Under the pieces are notes generated by a model that saw nothing but the letters and a program-made list of their open reading frames with translations, was not told where the DNA came from and did not search any database. This document shows, in pieces, positions 1 to 8,384 of a stretch of DNA of 32,519 nucleotides. This stretch comes from Syntrophorhabdaceae bacterium (GTDB taxonomy: Bacteria; Desulfobacterota; Syntrophorhabdia; Syntrophorhabdales; Syntrophorhabdaceae), in the NCBI GenBank assembly GCA_028698615.1, contig JAQVWF010000026.1:1975-34493 (forward strand). Direction: 5' to 3'. The position numbers and the translations under genes are program-made. Each line of letters begins with the position of its first letter. Position 1 is the first letter of the stretch.

Positions 1-292
1 TGTCGCCGTCACCGGTGGACTTTACGGAAAGGGCATCGAAGGTGTCCGAGAGGCCGTCCTGGTGAAACCCGCCGTTTGTCAGGAGATATGCCGAGATGAC
101 AAGGATGGAGGTCACCGCGGGGGAAAGGAATGTGAGGGAAACGAAAGAGATTATCGCCAGAAAAGCTCCCTGGAGGAAGCCGACGAGAGGGAAGAACACG
201 GCCGAACCTGACATATCCGCCCCGGAGAGTTCCCCCCTGATGCGTATGGGGATGATGGTCAGGAACTGAAAGGCCGCCGGTATCCTCTTCAT
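1..292 (-). CDS. cobS: Adenosylcobinamide-GDP ribazoletransferase (cobalamin synthase), C-terminus missing
   Basis: CobS is the inner-membrane enzyme that joins adenosylcobinamide-GDP to alpha-ribazole (phosphate), the last assembly step of the B12 nucleotide loop. Only the first 97 residues lie in the window. They show the family N-terminus MKRIPAAFQFLTIIPIRI, a hydrophobic segment, and the conserved stretch NGGFHQDGLSDTFDAL near residues 74-89, which holds the acidic residues typical of this family. The ATG start at 292 follows the cobT stop by 5 bp. An AAAGGAG lies about 14 bases upstream, which is rather far. It is the last visible gene of the B12 operon. The identification is firm; the gene runs off the left edge. 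Confidence 0.9.
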   Translation of the reverse strand, partial: MKRIPAAFQFLTIIPIRIRGELSGADMSGSAVFFPLVGFLQGAFLAIISFVSLTFLSPAVTSILVISAYLLTNGGFHQDGLSDTFDALSVKSTGDGD

Positions 293-297
293 GCGTT

Positions 298-1344
298 TCA
301 GGTCAACTCCTTTGACACACCGGCCTCATCGAAGGTGGCCATCTCGCGGTAGATCTTGAGGCCTGCCTCGATAAGGGTCATGGCAAGGGCCGCCCCCGTT
401 CCTTCGCCGAGGCGCAGGCCCATGTCGAGGACGGGTTCAAGCCCTATTTTCTTCAGCATGACACTGTGCCCTTTTTCTACCGAGTTATGGGCCGCGAACA
501 TGTAATCCCTGACAGCGGGCGCGATGGACCAGGCGATGATCGCGCCCGCCGTCGATATGATGCCGTCGACGACAACGGGGATCCTCAGCGATGCCGCGCC
601 GAGAATGAAACCGGCGATCCCCCCGATCTCGGCGCCGCCAACCTTTGCGAGGACACCCACCGGGTCGGCGGGATCGGGTTTGTTGAGGGCAATGGCATCT
701 TCGATGACGGTGATCTTGTGGCGCAGGGACTCGTCGGAGATGCCCGTGCCTTTTCCCGTGACCTCCGCGGCCGACGCACCGGTCATGACGGCGGCGATGG
801 CGCTCGATGGCGTTGTGTTGCCTATACCCATGTCGCCCGTACCGAAGAGGCGGTACCCTTTATCCGCGTACTCCTTCGCCAGGGCGATACCCGTCTCGAT
901 GGTTTGGGCGGCCTCGTCCCGTGTCATGGCCGCACCCTTGCGCATGTTTCTCGTGCCCCTGACCACCTTTTTGCGGATGAGCCCCGGGTCGTCGTCGAAA
1001 TCGTGGTCCACGCCCATATCGACGACAACGACATCGGCACCCGCATGGCGGGCGAGGACATTTATACCGGCGCCGCCCTGGAGGAAATTGTGCACCATCT
1101 GCACTGTCACCTCCTTCGGGAATAGGGAAACGCCTTCGTCGACGACGCCATGGTCGCCCGCAAAGGTAAATATGGCCTTCTTTCCGAAAAGAGGCGGCAT
1201 GCTGTCGCCGGTGATGGCCACGATCCGTTTCGCGAATTCCTCGAGCCTTCCCAGGCTCCCCTGGGGCTTCGTCAGGCTGTCGAGGCGTGCTGTGGCGAGG
1301 TTCAGCAGGCCCTCGTCAGTTCCTTCAATGTGTATCTTTTCCAA
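298..1344 (-). CDS. cobT: Nicotinate-nucleotide--dimethylbenzimidazole phosphoribosyltransferase
   Basis: CobT makes alpha-ribazole phosphate from a lower-ligand base (such as dimethylbenzimidazole) and nicotinate mononucleotide in the cytoplasm. The 348 residues match the usual family length of about 350. Visible family motifs are [11 protein letters not shown] (25-35), [12 protein letters not shown] (about 62-73), [35 protein letters not shown] and [13 protein letters not shown]. Glu314 in the last motif aligns with the catalytic Glu317 of the Salmonella enzyme. The start is TTG at 1344, the only start compatible with the AAAGGAG 8 bases upstream; it lies 2 bp after the cobU stop. Translation is probably coupled to cobU. 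Confidence 0.96.
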   Translation of the reverse strand: MEKIHIEGTDEGLLNLATARLDSLTKPQGSLGRLEEFAKRIVAITGDSMPPLFGKKAIFTFAGDHGVVDEGVSLFPKEVTVQMVHNFLQGGAGINVLARHAGADVVVVDMGVDHDFDDDPGLIRKKVVRGTRNMRKGAAMTRDEAAQTIETGIALAKEYADKGYRLFGTGDMGIGNTTPSSAIAAVMTGASAAEVTGKGTGISDESLRHKITVIEDAIALNKPDPADPVGVLAKVGGAEIGGIAGFILGAASLRIPVVVDGIISTAGAIIAWSIAPAVRDYMFAAHNSVEKGHSVMLKKIGLEPVLDMGLRLGEGTGAALAMTLIEAGLKIYREMATFDEAGVSKELT

Positions 1345-1346
1345 TT

Positions 1347-1865
1347 CTACGTCTCCTTTATCTTCATAGGGATACCGGCTGCCATAAGATAGACGTCCGT
1401 CGCGGCCGAGGCAACCTCAGCATTCAAACGGCCGATGTTGTCCCGGTATTCCCTTCCCAGGGGCGTCTCGGGTACGAGTCCAAGGCCCACCTCGTTGGAA
1501 ACGATGTAGAGCAGACCCGGGGCATCGTCCGAAATGGCCGCGATAAGCTCATCGACATACCGCCCAAATGGCAGTTGGCGCATCATGAGGTTCGAAACCC
1601 ACAGGGTAAGGCAGTCGATGAGGATTATAGGGTATTCCGGCCCCAATTTCCTGACCAGTGACGGGATCTCCACCGGCTCCTCGAATGTCCGCCAGTTCTT
1701 CCCCCGCTCCCTTTGATGGTTGGCGATGCGAGCCTTCATTTCGTCGTCAAGGGCCTCGGCGGTGGCCACAAAGGCTTTCTTCCCCTCCTCCGCCGCCGCC
1801 GCGCGAAGGGCGAAGGTGCTTTTTCCGCTCCGGGCGCCGCCCAGGATCAGGATCCTTTTTCGCAT
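1347..1865 (-). CDS. cobU: Adenosylcobinamide kinase / adenosylcobinamide-phosphate guanylyltransferase
   Basis: CobU phosphorylates adenosylcobinamide and then transfers GMP to it, giving the GDP-cobinamide used by CobS. The 172-residue length is typical of bacterial CobU/CobP. The P-loop GGARSGKS is at residues 9-16. His50 in the motif [10 protein letters not shown] aligns with the guanylylated histidine of the Salmonella enzyme. A Walker-B-like strand [15 protein letters not shown] and the C-terminal [20 protein letters not shown] are also family hallmarks. The ATG at 1865 overlaps the end of btuD by 19 bp and has AGGGAAGA directly upstream. Together with cobT and cobS it forms a nucleotide-loop assembly module acting on imported corrinoids. 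Confidence 0.96.
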   Translation of the reverse strand: MRKRILILGGARSGKSTFALRAAAAEEGKKAFVATAEALDDEMKARIANHQRERGKNWRTFEEPVEIPSLVRKLGPEYPIILIDCLTLWVSNLMMRQLPFGRYVDELIAAISDDAPGLLYIVSNEVGLGLVPETPLGREYRDNIGRLNAEVASAATDVYLMAAGIPMKIKET

Positions 1866-2650
1866 TCTTCCCTAACCTCCTCCGATACGATCATCACGAA
1901 CGGTTTCAGGGACAACGGGTTCTGACGGACGACGACCACGGTCTTGTAGACATCCTCGATGGTCTCGTAGTCGATCACCTCCGCCGGAGCCCCGGCCTTC
2001 CGGATCCTCCCCCCGTCCATAAGAACAAGGCTTTCGCAGTATTCGGAAGCGAGGTTTAGATCGTGAAGTATGATCACGACGGTGAGCCCCTCCTGCCTGT
2101 TCAGGCGCTTCACCAGGTCGAGTATGGCTGCCTGGTGGGTGATGTCGAGGTGTGACGTCGGTTCGTCGAGGAGGAGGGCCTCCGGTTGCTGGGTAAGGCC
2201 GCGGGCGATGAAGGCAAGCTGGACCTCGCCGGCGCTCATCTCGGACATGAGGGCGTCCTTGAGGTGGAGGATGCCCGTCATCTCCATCACCCTGCCTGCT
2301 ATGGCGGCGTCCTCTTCCTTCTCGAAGAACTGGAGCTTCCCGTAGTAGGGGATCCTTCCGAGAAGGACGAACTCCCTGACCGTCATCTCGATAAGAGGCA
2401 TATTCTGGGAGACGACGGCGATCTTTCTGGCCACATCCCCGATCTGAAGCCTCTTCATGTCGACGCCGTCGAGGAGGACTGTTCCCTTCGAGGGCTTGAT
2501 AAGGCGCGTCATGGCCCGCAGCATCGTCGTCTTTCCCGATCCGTTGGGGCCTATGATTCCGACAAATTGACCTTTTCCAATGGAAAGGTCGATCTCGCGA
2601 AGGATGGTCTTTTCACCGTACCCGCACGTGAGTTCCCTTAACTCTATCAC
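1847..2650 (-). CDS. btuD: Corrinoid ABC transporter ATP-binding protein
   Basis: This is the cytoplasmic ATPase of a BtuCDF-type importer that drives corrinoid uptake across the inner membrane. In order, the 267 residues contain Walker A GPNGSGKTT (about 35-43), a Q-loop region, the signature MSAGEVQ (a variant of LSGGQ), Walker B ALLLDEPTSHLD and the H-loop ILHDLN. It resembles the FepC/BtuD subfamily, whose members also move ferric siderophores. The assignment to corrinoid rests on the B12 riboswitch, btuB and cobUTS in the same operon. Its ATG overlaps the btuC stop by 4 bp (ATGA). The C-terminal tail after the H-loop is about 60 residues, as usual. Confidence 0.93.
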   Translation of the reverse strand: MIELRELTCGYGEKTILREIDLSIGKGQFVGIIGPNGSGKTTMLRAMTRLIKPSKGTVLLDGVDMKRLQIGDVARKIAVVSQNMPLIEMTVREFVLLGRIPYYGKLQFFEKEEDAAIAGRVMEMTGILHLKDALMSEMSAGEVQLAFIARGLTQQPEALLLDEPTSHLDITHQAAILDLVKRLNRQEGLTVVIILHDLNLASEYCESLVLMDGGRIRKAGAPAEVIDYETIEDVYKTVVVVRQNPLSLKPFVMIVSEEVREECEKGS

Positions 2651-3669
2651 AGGGAACCTCCCCCCGACGGGCCCGACGTCTGCCGTCTTGCCAGGATGTA
2701 AATGAACACGATCCCCCCCAGTATACCCGTGATGACGCCCACGGGAAGTTCGATGGGGGCGATCACTGTGCGCGCGATGGTGTCGCAGAAGATGAGGAAC
2801 CCCGATCCGACGAGGAAGGATATGACAAGGAGTCGTCTGTGGTCGTAGCCCGTCATTATCCTGACAAAGTGGGGGACGATAAGGCCCACGAAGCCTATGA
2901 TGCCCGTCAGGGAGACGCTGATCCCCGTGAGGAGGGAGGCCATGAGGAAAAGCTGCTTCTTCGCCCTTTCCGTATCGATACCGAGATGGACCGCCTCCTC
3001 CTCCCCGAGGGACAGGGCGTTAAGGACGGAGGCGAAGAAATAGGAGACGAAGAGACAGGCAACAACGATGGCTGTCAGCACAAGGATGAGCGTCCAACTC
3101 GGCTCTTCCAGGGACCCCATGATCCAGAACACGATGCTGTGGAGTTCCTGTGTCTTGGATATGGCGAAGATAAGGAAGACAAGGGACGAGGAGATGAAAC
3201 TCATCATGACCCCGGTGAGCAGAATGCCCTGCATCCTCAGGACGGTACGGCGCATGTTCAGGAAATAGAGGGGAAGGATGACGAGACAGGACCCGAGAAA
3301 CCCCGAAAGGGGAAGGGCCGTCACGGGCAGGATATAATGGAGCTGCAGGATGATGCACAACGCCGCGCCCAGGGCCGCACCCCCGGATATGCCAAGGGTG
3401 TAGGGTTCGACGAGGGGGTTTCTGAACATCCCCTGGAGGATGACCCCCGCGATGGATAGGGCACCCCCGACGGCAAAGCCAAGAACGATCCTCGGCAGCC
3501 GGATATCCATGAGGATGCCGAATTCCGGTGTGGCCTGCCCATTCAGGATGATCGTGAGGATCCTGCGAAGGGGTATGCCCGCCGACCCGCTCGCCATACC
3601 GGTGATGGCGGCCGCTGCCAGAAAGACACAGGCCGCGGGCAGGAGGACCCTCATAGGCCGTCGCTTCAT
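2647..3669 (-). CDS. btuC: Corrinoid ABC transporter permease (FecCD family)
   Basis: This is the inner-membrane permease of the BtuCDF importer. With the start chosen here it has 340 residues and about ten hydrophobic segments. FecCD-family motifs are visible: RLPRIVLGFAVGGALSIAGV, NPLVEPYTLGISGGAALGA, and the cytoplasmic coupling stretch GIIGFVGLIVPHFVR. I chose the ATG at 3669, which gives a 4-bp ATGA overlap with the btuF stop like the neighbouring junctions. A GTG at 3675 would add two residues. The iron-siderophore and B12 branches of this family cannot be told apart by motif alone; the operon context decides for corrinoid. Confidence 0.93.
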   Translation of the reverse strand: MKRRPMRVLLPAACVFLAAAAITGMASGSAGIPLRRILTIILNGQATPEFGILMDIRLPRIVLGFAVGGALSIAGVILQGMFRNPLVEPYTLGISGGAALGAALCIILQLHYILPVTALPLSGFLGSCLVILPLYFLNMRRTVLRMQGILLTGVMMSFISSSLVFLIFAISKTQELHSIVFWIMGSLEEPSWTLILVLTAIVVACLFVSYFFASVLNALSLGEEEAVHLGIDTERAKKQLFLMASLLTGISVSLTGIIGFVGLIVPHFVRIMTGYDHRRLLVISFLVGSGFLIFCDTIARTVIAPIELPVGVITGILGGIVFIYILARRQTSGPSGGGSL

Positions 3670-4550
3670 TTCCACCCCGTCGCTTCATGGGGATGGAGGA
3701 GCGCCGCTATATCGCCGAGGGACCTGGCGAAGCTCACCGGTGTCGGGCTGCAGACGTCGTCGGAGTCCATGAGGTACACCCGGCCATTTTTCACCGCCTT
3801 CACCGTCGGGAATTTTCTCCATGCAAGGCGCTCGTTCCGGCCGCTGAGGCCCATGGTGACAATAAGGATCACGTCGGGGTCTCTGAGGACGGCCTCTTCG
3901 CGGCCTACGCTTCCCGAGGCGACATCCCTGAACAGGTTGACGGCTCCGGCAAACTCTATGAAGTCATTCATGAATACGTCCCTCGTCGCGACGAAGAAAG
4001 GCTTCGAGCCTATCTGAACGAGCACCCCGGGCCTGGACAGACAAGCCGTTCTCTGCTTGATGGCGTCAACACGTGACCGTGCGATACCGACAAGGCGCTT
4101 CGCCTCTTCGGACCTTCCTGTGACCCTGCCCATCTGGAGGAAGGCGTCACAGAGCCCGGAAAAGGTATCGGCTATGGTGAAGGTGACGACATTGAGTCCG
4201 AGCTGCTTCATCTTTTGTATGGTCTTCGGGTCCGTGAGGGTCATGGCAAGGACGAGATCGGGCTGCAATTTCAGGATCTTCTCCAGGTTAGGCTGCATGA
4301 CGGTGCCCACTTTCTCCTTTGTTCCTGCCTCTTTGGGCCTGTTGCAATAAGTGGTTACGCCGATAATGCTCTTCTCCAGTCCGAGAAGGTAGAGCGATTC
4401 CGTGACCGCGGGGCTTAGGGAGACTATGCGAAGGGATCTCGCCGTCTTCTGTGTCCCTTCGGCCCATGCCGGCAGGGCAAGACACAGGATGATTATGGCG
4501 GCGAGGACTGACAGCGGCCGGGGCATCTTTCTTGAGAAAGAGGGGATCAT
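3666..4550 (-). CDS. btuF: Corrinoid ABC transporter periplasmic binding protein
   Basis: BtuF captures corrinoid in the periplasm and delivers it to BtuCD. The 294 residues start with a signal peptide (hydrophobic core about 13-25, cleavage likely after PAWA near residue 30). A class III binding-protein domain follows, with the characteristic opening RIVSLSPAVTESLYLLGLEKSIIGVTTYC and a helix-rich linker after VVTFTIADTFSGL. No lipobox cysteine is seen, so it is probably soluble rather than a lipoprotein. The ATG overlaps the stop of the upstream PP-loop gene by 4 bp. Family members also bind haem or siderophores; the operon argues for corrinoid. Confidence 0.92.
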   Translation of the reverse strand: MIPSFSRKMPRPLSVLAAIIILCLALPAWAEGTQKTARSLRIVSLSPAVTESLYLLGLEKSIIGVTTYCNRPKEAGTKEKVGTVMQPNLEKILKLQPDLVLAMTLTDPKTIQKMKQLGLNVVTFTIADTFSGLCDAFLQMGRVTGRSEEAKRLVGIARSRVDAIKQRTACLSRPGVLVQIGSKPFFVATRDVFMNDFIEFAGAVNLFRDVASGSVGREEAVLRDPDVILIVTMGLSGRNERLAWRKFPTVKAVKNGRVYLMDSDDVCSPTPVSFARSLGDIAALLHPHEATGWK

Positions 4551-5233
4551 ATGTCTTCCCTCGGGGGGAGCGCCTTGATATCAAGGAAGAAATACTCTTC
4601 TGTCGACCGGATGTTCCCTCTCTCTAAAGGGACGGGCCTGCGGAAGATGGGGCCGTCGTAGACGAAGCTGTGGTATTCGCCCCTCTCGCCGCATAGGTCA
4701 ACATCGCCGCCAAGGGCCTTGAGGTCATTGACGAACGCCCCGTCTATCTCCCTGCCGATCCAGGTATCGTCGAGATAGCGCCGGTTCACGGTGACGATGA
4801 CGGCCTTGAAACCCTCATTTATGAACTCCGAAAGGAGGTCGTCCCTTTTTTCAAGCCACAGGGGAAGGGAAGGGCGCAGTTTGTATTCCGAGCAGACCCT
4901 TTCCACCCACGCCCTGTGCTCTTCCATATCGATATCGCCGAAGATTCCCCGGTATATCCCTTCATCACGGAAGGCGGAAAGCGCCTTCTTGAACTCCTCT
5001 TCGTACCCGTTCCATGTCGTCCTGCGCTGCACAAGGGGGATGCCGATGGCCTCAGCCTGAAGGGAAAGCAGGTCCGCTTCAAGGCCGTGCGTGCGGGAGT
5101 GGGTGCCATCCTCCGTCACCATGTTGATGAGCCGCGTTACCGCGAACCCCGACCGTCGGGCTCGGTGGAGCGCCAGGGCGCTTTCCTTCCCCCCGCTCCA
5201 GGAACAGAATACATTCTCAGGACCCTTTGTCAT
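4547..5233 (-). CDS. DUF71/COG2102 PP-loop ATP pyrophosphatase (Dph6-like), B12-salvage type
   Basis: This protein of the adenine nucleotide alpha-hydrolase superfamily is related to Dph6 diphthine-ammonia ligase, which uses ATP and ammonium to make an amide. Seen: a PP-loop SGGKES at residues 13-18 (usually SGGKDS), the stretch GLEADLLSLQAEAIGIPL, and the family C-terminal motif CGERGEYHSFVYDGP. Bacteria lack diphthamide, and published comparative genomics of DUF71 predicted a separate subgroup for B12 salvage; the position between btuF and an asparagine-synthase-like gene under a B12 riboswitch fits that. I chose the ATG at 5233 (228 aa) because GAGGGGAG lies 6-7 bases upstream and it makes an ATGA overlap with the previous gene; an ATG at 5260 is less likely. 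The substrate is unknown; an amidation of a corrinoid carboxylate is my inference. Confidence 0.85.
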   Translation of the reverse strand: MTKGPENVFCSWSGGKESALALHRARRSGFAVTRLINMVTEDGTHSRTHGLEADLLSLQAEAIGIPLVQRRTTWNGYEEEFKKALSAFRDEGIYRGIFGDIDMEEHRAWVERVCSEYKLRPSLPLWLEKRDDLLSEFINEGFKAVIVTVNRRYLDDTWIGREIDGAFVNDLKALGGDVDLCGERGEYHSFVYDGPIFRRPVPLERGNIRSTEEYFFLDIKALPPREDI

Positions 5234-6141
5234 AGAACACTCCCCTCGATCCATCCGCATACCCTGCAGTGACGGCGGTCCTTATTCATTCCGGCGCCGC
5301 ATCCTTCACAGGCCTTTTCGTCTTGTCCGGGGCGCGGGACATCCCCGACCATCTTTCTATACACCTCGTAATAATGAAGGTGCGCCTTGTTGTAGAAACG
5401 CACACTGTATGAGCGCCTCTTGTCCTCATATTCCTTATCCGATATGGCAGCGTCCAGTATGGTGTTAAGTTGCGTCATCCCAGACCCCACTTCAAGGGGC
5501 CTCTTGCCCTGCCAGAGGATCCTGTCGGGCAGAAGACCTTCAAGAGCACGCCTCAAGACCCATTTGCCGTGGACGATGCCGTTTTGTTCCCTGATCTTCC
5601 ATTTTCCCCGTATCTCGAGGGCAAAATCAAGGATTTCTTTATTCAGGAAGGGTTGCATCACCTCTATAGCGAGGTGCCTGCCGAGGGGTATCGAGTTAAA
5701 ACTCATGACACCTGAAAGCTCCCGGATGTATCCGTCGAGGTCTTCCATTGACGCCATATATGAATAACCGCCGAAAAGCTCGTCCGATCCGTCACCGGTC
5801 ATGACTGACCCAAGACCCATCGACTTCGCCTCCTTCAGGGCAAAGTAGACGGCAAGGTCATTGGGAACAGCGGGGTCGAAGCTCTGCAATATCGCAACAA
5901 CCTGCGGTACTGCGGCCAGTGCCTCATCAACGGGCACGGCCCTGTGGATAAGCTCCATGCCCAGCGCATCGGCGGCCTCCAGGGCATATTTCAGGTCGGG
6001 ACTATCTGCCCCAAGGGTCACTATGATGCCTCTTTTACATCCGGAGAGGGCGGCGGCTATGGACGAATCCAGGCCGCCGGAGAAGAGAACGCCCTGGGGC
6101 CTGAAGCTGGAGAAGACCTTCCGGAGCACTTGCCTTAACAT
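5230..6141 (-). CDS. Asparagine-synthase-like PP-loop protein without glutaminase domain, C-terminal zinc ribbon
   Basis: The protein is the synthetase half of an AsnB-like enzyme: it would adenylate a carboxylate and form an amide. Residues 21-27 are the PP-loop SGGLDSS, and the motif TGDGSDELFGGYSYM is that of asparagine synthetases. No N-terminal glutaminase domain is present, so free ammonium or another amine is the likely nitrogen donor. The C-terminus carries CEGC (278-281) and CRVC (292-295), a probable zinc ribbon not usual in AsnB. The reading frame is open to 6267 but that part overlaps the end of btuB. The first ATG after the btuB stop is at 6141 (303 aa), with only a weak GAAAG upstream, so the start is moderately sure. 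The next gene overlaps by 4 bp. A role in corrinoid handling is inferred from context. Confidence 0.82.
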   Translation of the reverse strand: MLRQVLRKVFSSFRPQGVLFSGGLDSSIAAALSGCKRGIIVTLGADSPDLKYALEAADALGMELIHRAVPVDEALAAVPQVVAILQSFDPAVPNDLAVYFALKEAKSMGLGSVMTGDGSDELFGGYSYMASMEDLDGYIRELSGVMSFNSIPLGRHLAIEVMQPFLNKEILDFALEIRGKWKIREQNGIVHGKWVLRRALEGLLPDRILWQGKRPLEVGSGMTQLNTILDAAISDKEYEDKRRSYSVRFYNKAHLHYYEVYRKMVGDVPRPGQDEKACEGCGAGMNKDRRHCRVCGWIEGSVL

Positions 6142-6172
6142 TAATATTGTACTTTCGGCAGATAGAGCTTCC

Positions 6173-8170
6173 TCAGAACTTGTAGTTATATTGCACCCCC
6201 AGTATATAGTTCCGCTCCGCTGACGGATAATAGTTTTTCGCGCCCGTCCCGTTGGAGACAACAGCATATTCGCTGTATTGTTTATCGAAAAGGTTCCTTA
6301 TCCCGCCCGTCACCTTCAGGCCCTTCCAGGCGTAGACCGCCGTGAGATCATAAAGGGTGAAGCCGCCCATGGCGGGATAGGCGTTTCTCACATCACTCGT
6401 CATGTAGCGGTTACCGGTGTACAGCGAAGAGAATGTGAGTGTGAGATCATGGATGGCCCAGGAGACGGCACCGGTCAGTTTGTTTCTCGGGACCATGGGG
6501 ACCCGGTTCCCGTCGAGGTCGTCTCCGTCAAACTTTGCCTCCATGTACGTGTACCCGAGATCGACCCTCAGGCTCGGGACGATAAGCCAGAAGAAAGAAG
6601 CCTCGAGGCCCTCACGCTTTGTCTTGTCATAGTTGGAGTTCGTAAACGTGAGGGGGTTGTAGTATATCTCGTTCTTGTGGCGGCCGGAAAAGACGGTGGC
6701 GCTGGCGCCGATGTCCCTCGTGAAATTGAACCTGACGCCCAGATCGATCTCTTTTACCGTGTGAGGCTCCAGGGATTCGTTAATGGGGGGCGTCGCAAAG
6801 GGGCTGAAGTATTCGTCCGTTGCCGGGAACCGGAAGCCTTTCGAGTAGTTGACGAATACGTTCCCTTTCTCGGGGATAATGAAGTTGAGTCCCACCCGGA
6901 AGGCTTCCTTTTCATTCTTTACGAAATCATTGATAGGTGCCAGGAATCCCGTGTTGTCGGTATAGTCGATATCGTATTTGGCCTTGGCCAGGCGGTAACC
7001 GGCGCTGAAAAGGAGGTTTTTCAGGAGATGTATCTCGTCGTTGATGTAAAAACCGTATTCCGTCTTGTTAATGTTGGTGTCGGAATCGGTGCCCGAGCCG
7101 AGGTCGTTGCTTCGACTGGGGGAAAAATAGTAATCGATCCCGCCGACAAGGGTGTTCTTCAGTGAAAAAAGATCCTCCTTAACGGTGATCTTCGGTGTGA
7201 GCGACATCGTCTCAAACCTTCTCATCGAATCCCAGGGGGTGCCCGACATGTCGTAGTGAAATGACGTGTGCCTCTTTCGGTAGGCTGCGCCCAGGGAAAG
7301 AAGTACCGCTTCGTAAGGCTTTGCCGATGCCTCGACATCGATGAAGTTGTCCTCGGTATTGCCTTCGTCCAGGGGGGTTTTCGAATCTTTCCTGCCGTAT
7401 GCGCCGGTGAGGAGATCCGCCTGGGTCAGGGATCCGGGCAGGCCGTAGGTATCCCTGTGGTGCCCGGCCTTTACGCCTATGGTGAAGTCCCTGGGAAGGG
7501 CAAAGGAAAAGGAGCCCAGAATGTCCCTGGCGCGGATATCGTTGTTGTGCCTGTAGCCGCTTGTATCGTATGAAGATGTAAGAACATTGTAGGAAAACCT
7601 GCCTTCCTTGCCCGACACCCCAAGATAGGGGTTGTAAAGGTCATAGGTGCCCGTGTTCAGGCCGGCGATAACCGACGGCTTCCCTTCACCCTTCTTCAGT
7701 ATGATATTGACGACGCCTCCAATGGCGTTGTCTCCATACAACACGCTCGCAGGCCCCCGGTATATCTCGATCCGTTCGATCATTTCGACGGGCACCTGCA
7801 TGAGGTCGGTACCGGACATGTCGATCTCGTTCACCCTCCTGCCGTCGACGAGAAAGAGCGAGTTCTGGGCCGCGGTCTCTCCAAAGCCGCGGATGTCGAT
7901 AGTCGAGTACTTGGGGTTGCCCAGAAGACTTCGGGTGAAGACGCCCTGCTCATCCCTGAAGACGTCGGTGAGCGTCCGGGCGCCTTTCTCTTCGATCTGC
8001 TCCCGGGTGATGACAGAAATGTTCGCCGGCACTTCGTTGATCTTTGACTCGGTGCGCGCTGCGGTGACAACGATGCTGTCGAGCTTGTGCGCCGCCGGCT
8101 CTTCAGAAAAACAGAAAAACGGGGAAAACATAAACATGTACAGGAAAAAAAGAGTGAAAACGCGGGCCAT
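6173..8170 (-). CDS. btuB: TonB-dependent outer-membrane corrinoid receptor
   Basis: BtuB is the outer-membrane beta-barrel that takes up cobalamin and related corrinoids with energy from TonB. The 665 residues begin with a signal peptide (hydrophobic residues 4-21). A TonB box DSIVVTA is at 31-37. The plug domain shows IDIRGFG, DGRRVNEIDMSG, IERIEIYRGPASVLYGDNAIGGVVNII, and a long barrel of alternating aromatic strands ends with the terminal aromatic signature QYNYKF. The ATG at 8170 follows GGAGG by 5 bases. A cobalamin riboswitch lies directly upstream, which identifies the ligand class better than the sequence itself. It is the first gene of the operon. Confidence 0.95.
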   Translation of the reverse strand: MARVFTLFFLYMFMFSPFFCFSEEPAAHKLDSIVVTAARTESKINEVPANISVITREQIEEKGARTLTDVFRDEQGVFTRSLLGNPKYSTIDIRGFGETAAQNSLFLVDGRRVNEIDMSGTDLMQVPVEMIERIEIYRGPASVLYGDNAIGGVVNIILKKGEGKPSVIAGLNTGTYDLYNPYLGVSGKEGRFSYNVLTSSYDTSGYRHNNDIRARDILGSFSFALPRDFTIGVKAGHHRDTYGLPGSLTQADLLTGAYGRKDSKTPLDEGNTEDNFIDVEASAKPYEAVLLSLGAAYRKRHTSFHYDMSGTPWDSMRRFETMSLTPKITVKEDLFSLKNTLVGGIDYYFSPSRSNDLGSGTDSDTNINKTEYGFYINDEIHLLKNLLFSAGYRLAKAKYDIDYTDNTGFLAPINDFVKNEKEAFRVGLNFIIPEKGNVFVNYSKGFRFPATDEYFSPFATPPINESLEPHTVKEIDLGVRFNFTRDIGASATVFSGRHKNEIYYNPLTFTNSNYDKTKREGLEASFFWLIVPSLRVDLGYTYMEAKFDGDDLDGNRVPMVPRNKLTGAVSWAIHDLTLTFSSLYTGNRYMTSDVRNAYPAMGGFTLYDLTAVYAWKGLKVTGGIRNLFDKQYSEYAVVSNGTGAKNYYPSAERNYILGVQYNYKF

Positions 8171-8177
8171 GAGAACC

Positions 8178-8196
8178 TCCTTATGCCTCGTAAGGA
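8178..8196 (-). promoter_or_regulatory. Expression-platform hairpin masking the btuB ribosome binding site
   Basis: On the minus strand TCCTTA (8191-8196) can pair with TAAGGA (8178-8183) around a 7-base loop. The 3' arm contains the first three bases of the GGAGG (8176-8180) that serves the btuB start at 8170. There is no U-run after it. This suggests that the riboswitch works by blocking translation rather than by termination. Confidence 0.65.
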
Positions 8197-8211
8197 TAAT
8201 TTCTCGAAGAA

Positions 8212-8370
8212 TTCAACCCAAGGTTTCCTGACTTAGGGAGGTGAGAGCCAACGCGCCTTCCCGTTCCATCCTTCTCGGAACAGTGGCCGGCTTAGAACCG
8301 TGCGTTGCTTGGTCCCATCACAGTTGCGGGTCAGCGGAAGATTTTCACTTCGCTTCCCTTGCAAGTTGAA
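8212..8370 (-). ncRNA. Cobalamin riboswitch
   Basis: The minus strand upstream of btuB carries the conserved core of the cobalamin aptamer. GTGAAAATCTTCC is followed by GCTGACCCGCAACTGTGA (within 8318-8347), then GCCACTG (8281-8287), then the B12 box AAGTCAGGAAACC (8222-8234). A closing helix P1 forms between TTCAAC (8365-8370) and GTTGAA (8212-8217). Order and spacing agree with class I adenosylcobalamin riboswitches. It should repress the whole btuB-to-cobS operon when corrinoid is plentiful. Confidence 0.95.
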
Positions 8371-8378
8371 CCGTAACG

Positions 8379-8384
8379 AGTATA
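8379..8384 (-). promoter_or_regulatory. Possible -10 box for the btuB operon
   Basis: TATACT on the minus strand would place transcription start near 8372, just before the first base of the riboswitch P1 helix at 8370. No good -35 hexamer is seen at the right distance, so the promoter may need an activator or another sigma factor. Confidence 0.3.

Noticed and set aside
466-1369. Long open frames on the plus strand opposite cobT
   Set aside because: Antisense shadows of a clearly conserved gene; Arg/Pro-rich translations with no recognisable domain.
2839-3459. 206-codon plus-strand frame opposite btuC
   Set aside because: Highly charged translation produced by reading the complement of transmembrane codons; not a real protein.
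6142-6267. N-terminal extension of the AsnB-like gene into btuB
   Set aside because: It would overlap btuB by 95 bp, and the AsnB core already starts properly at the ATG at 6141.
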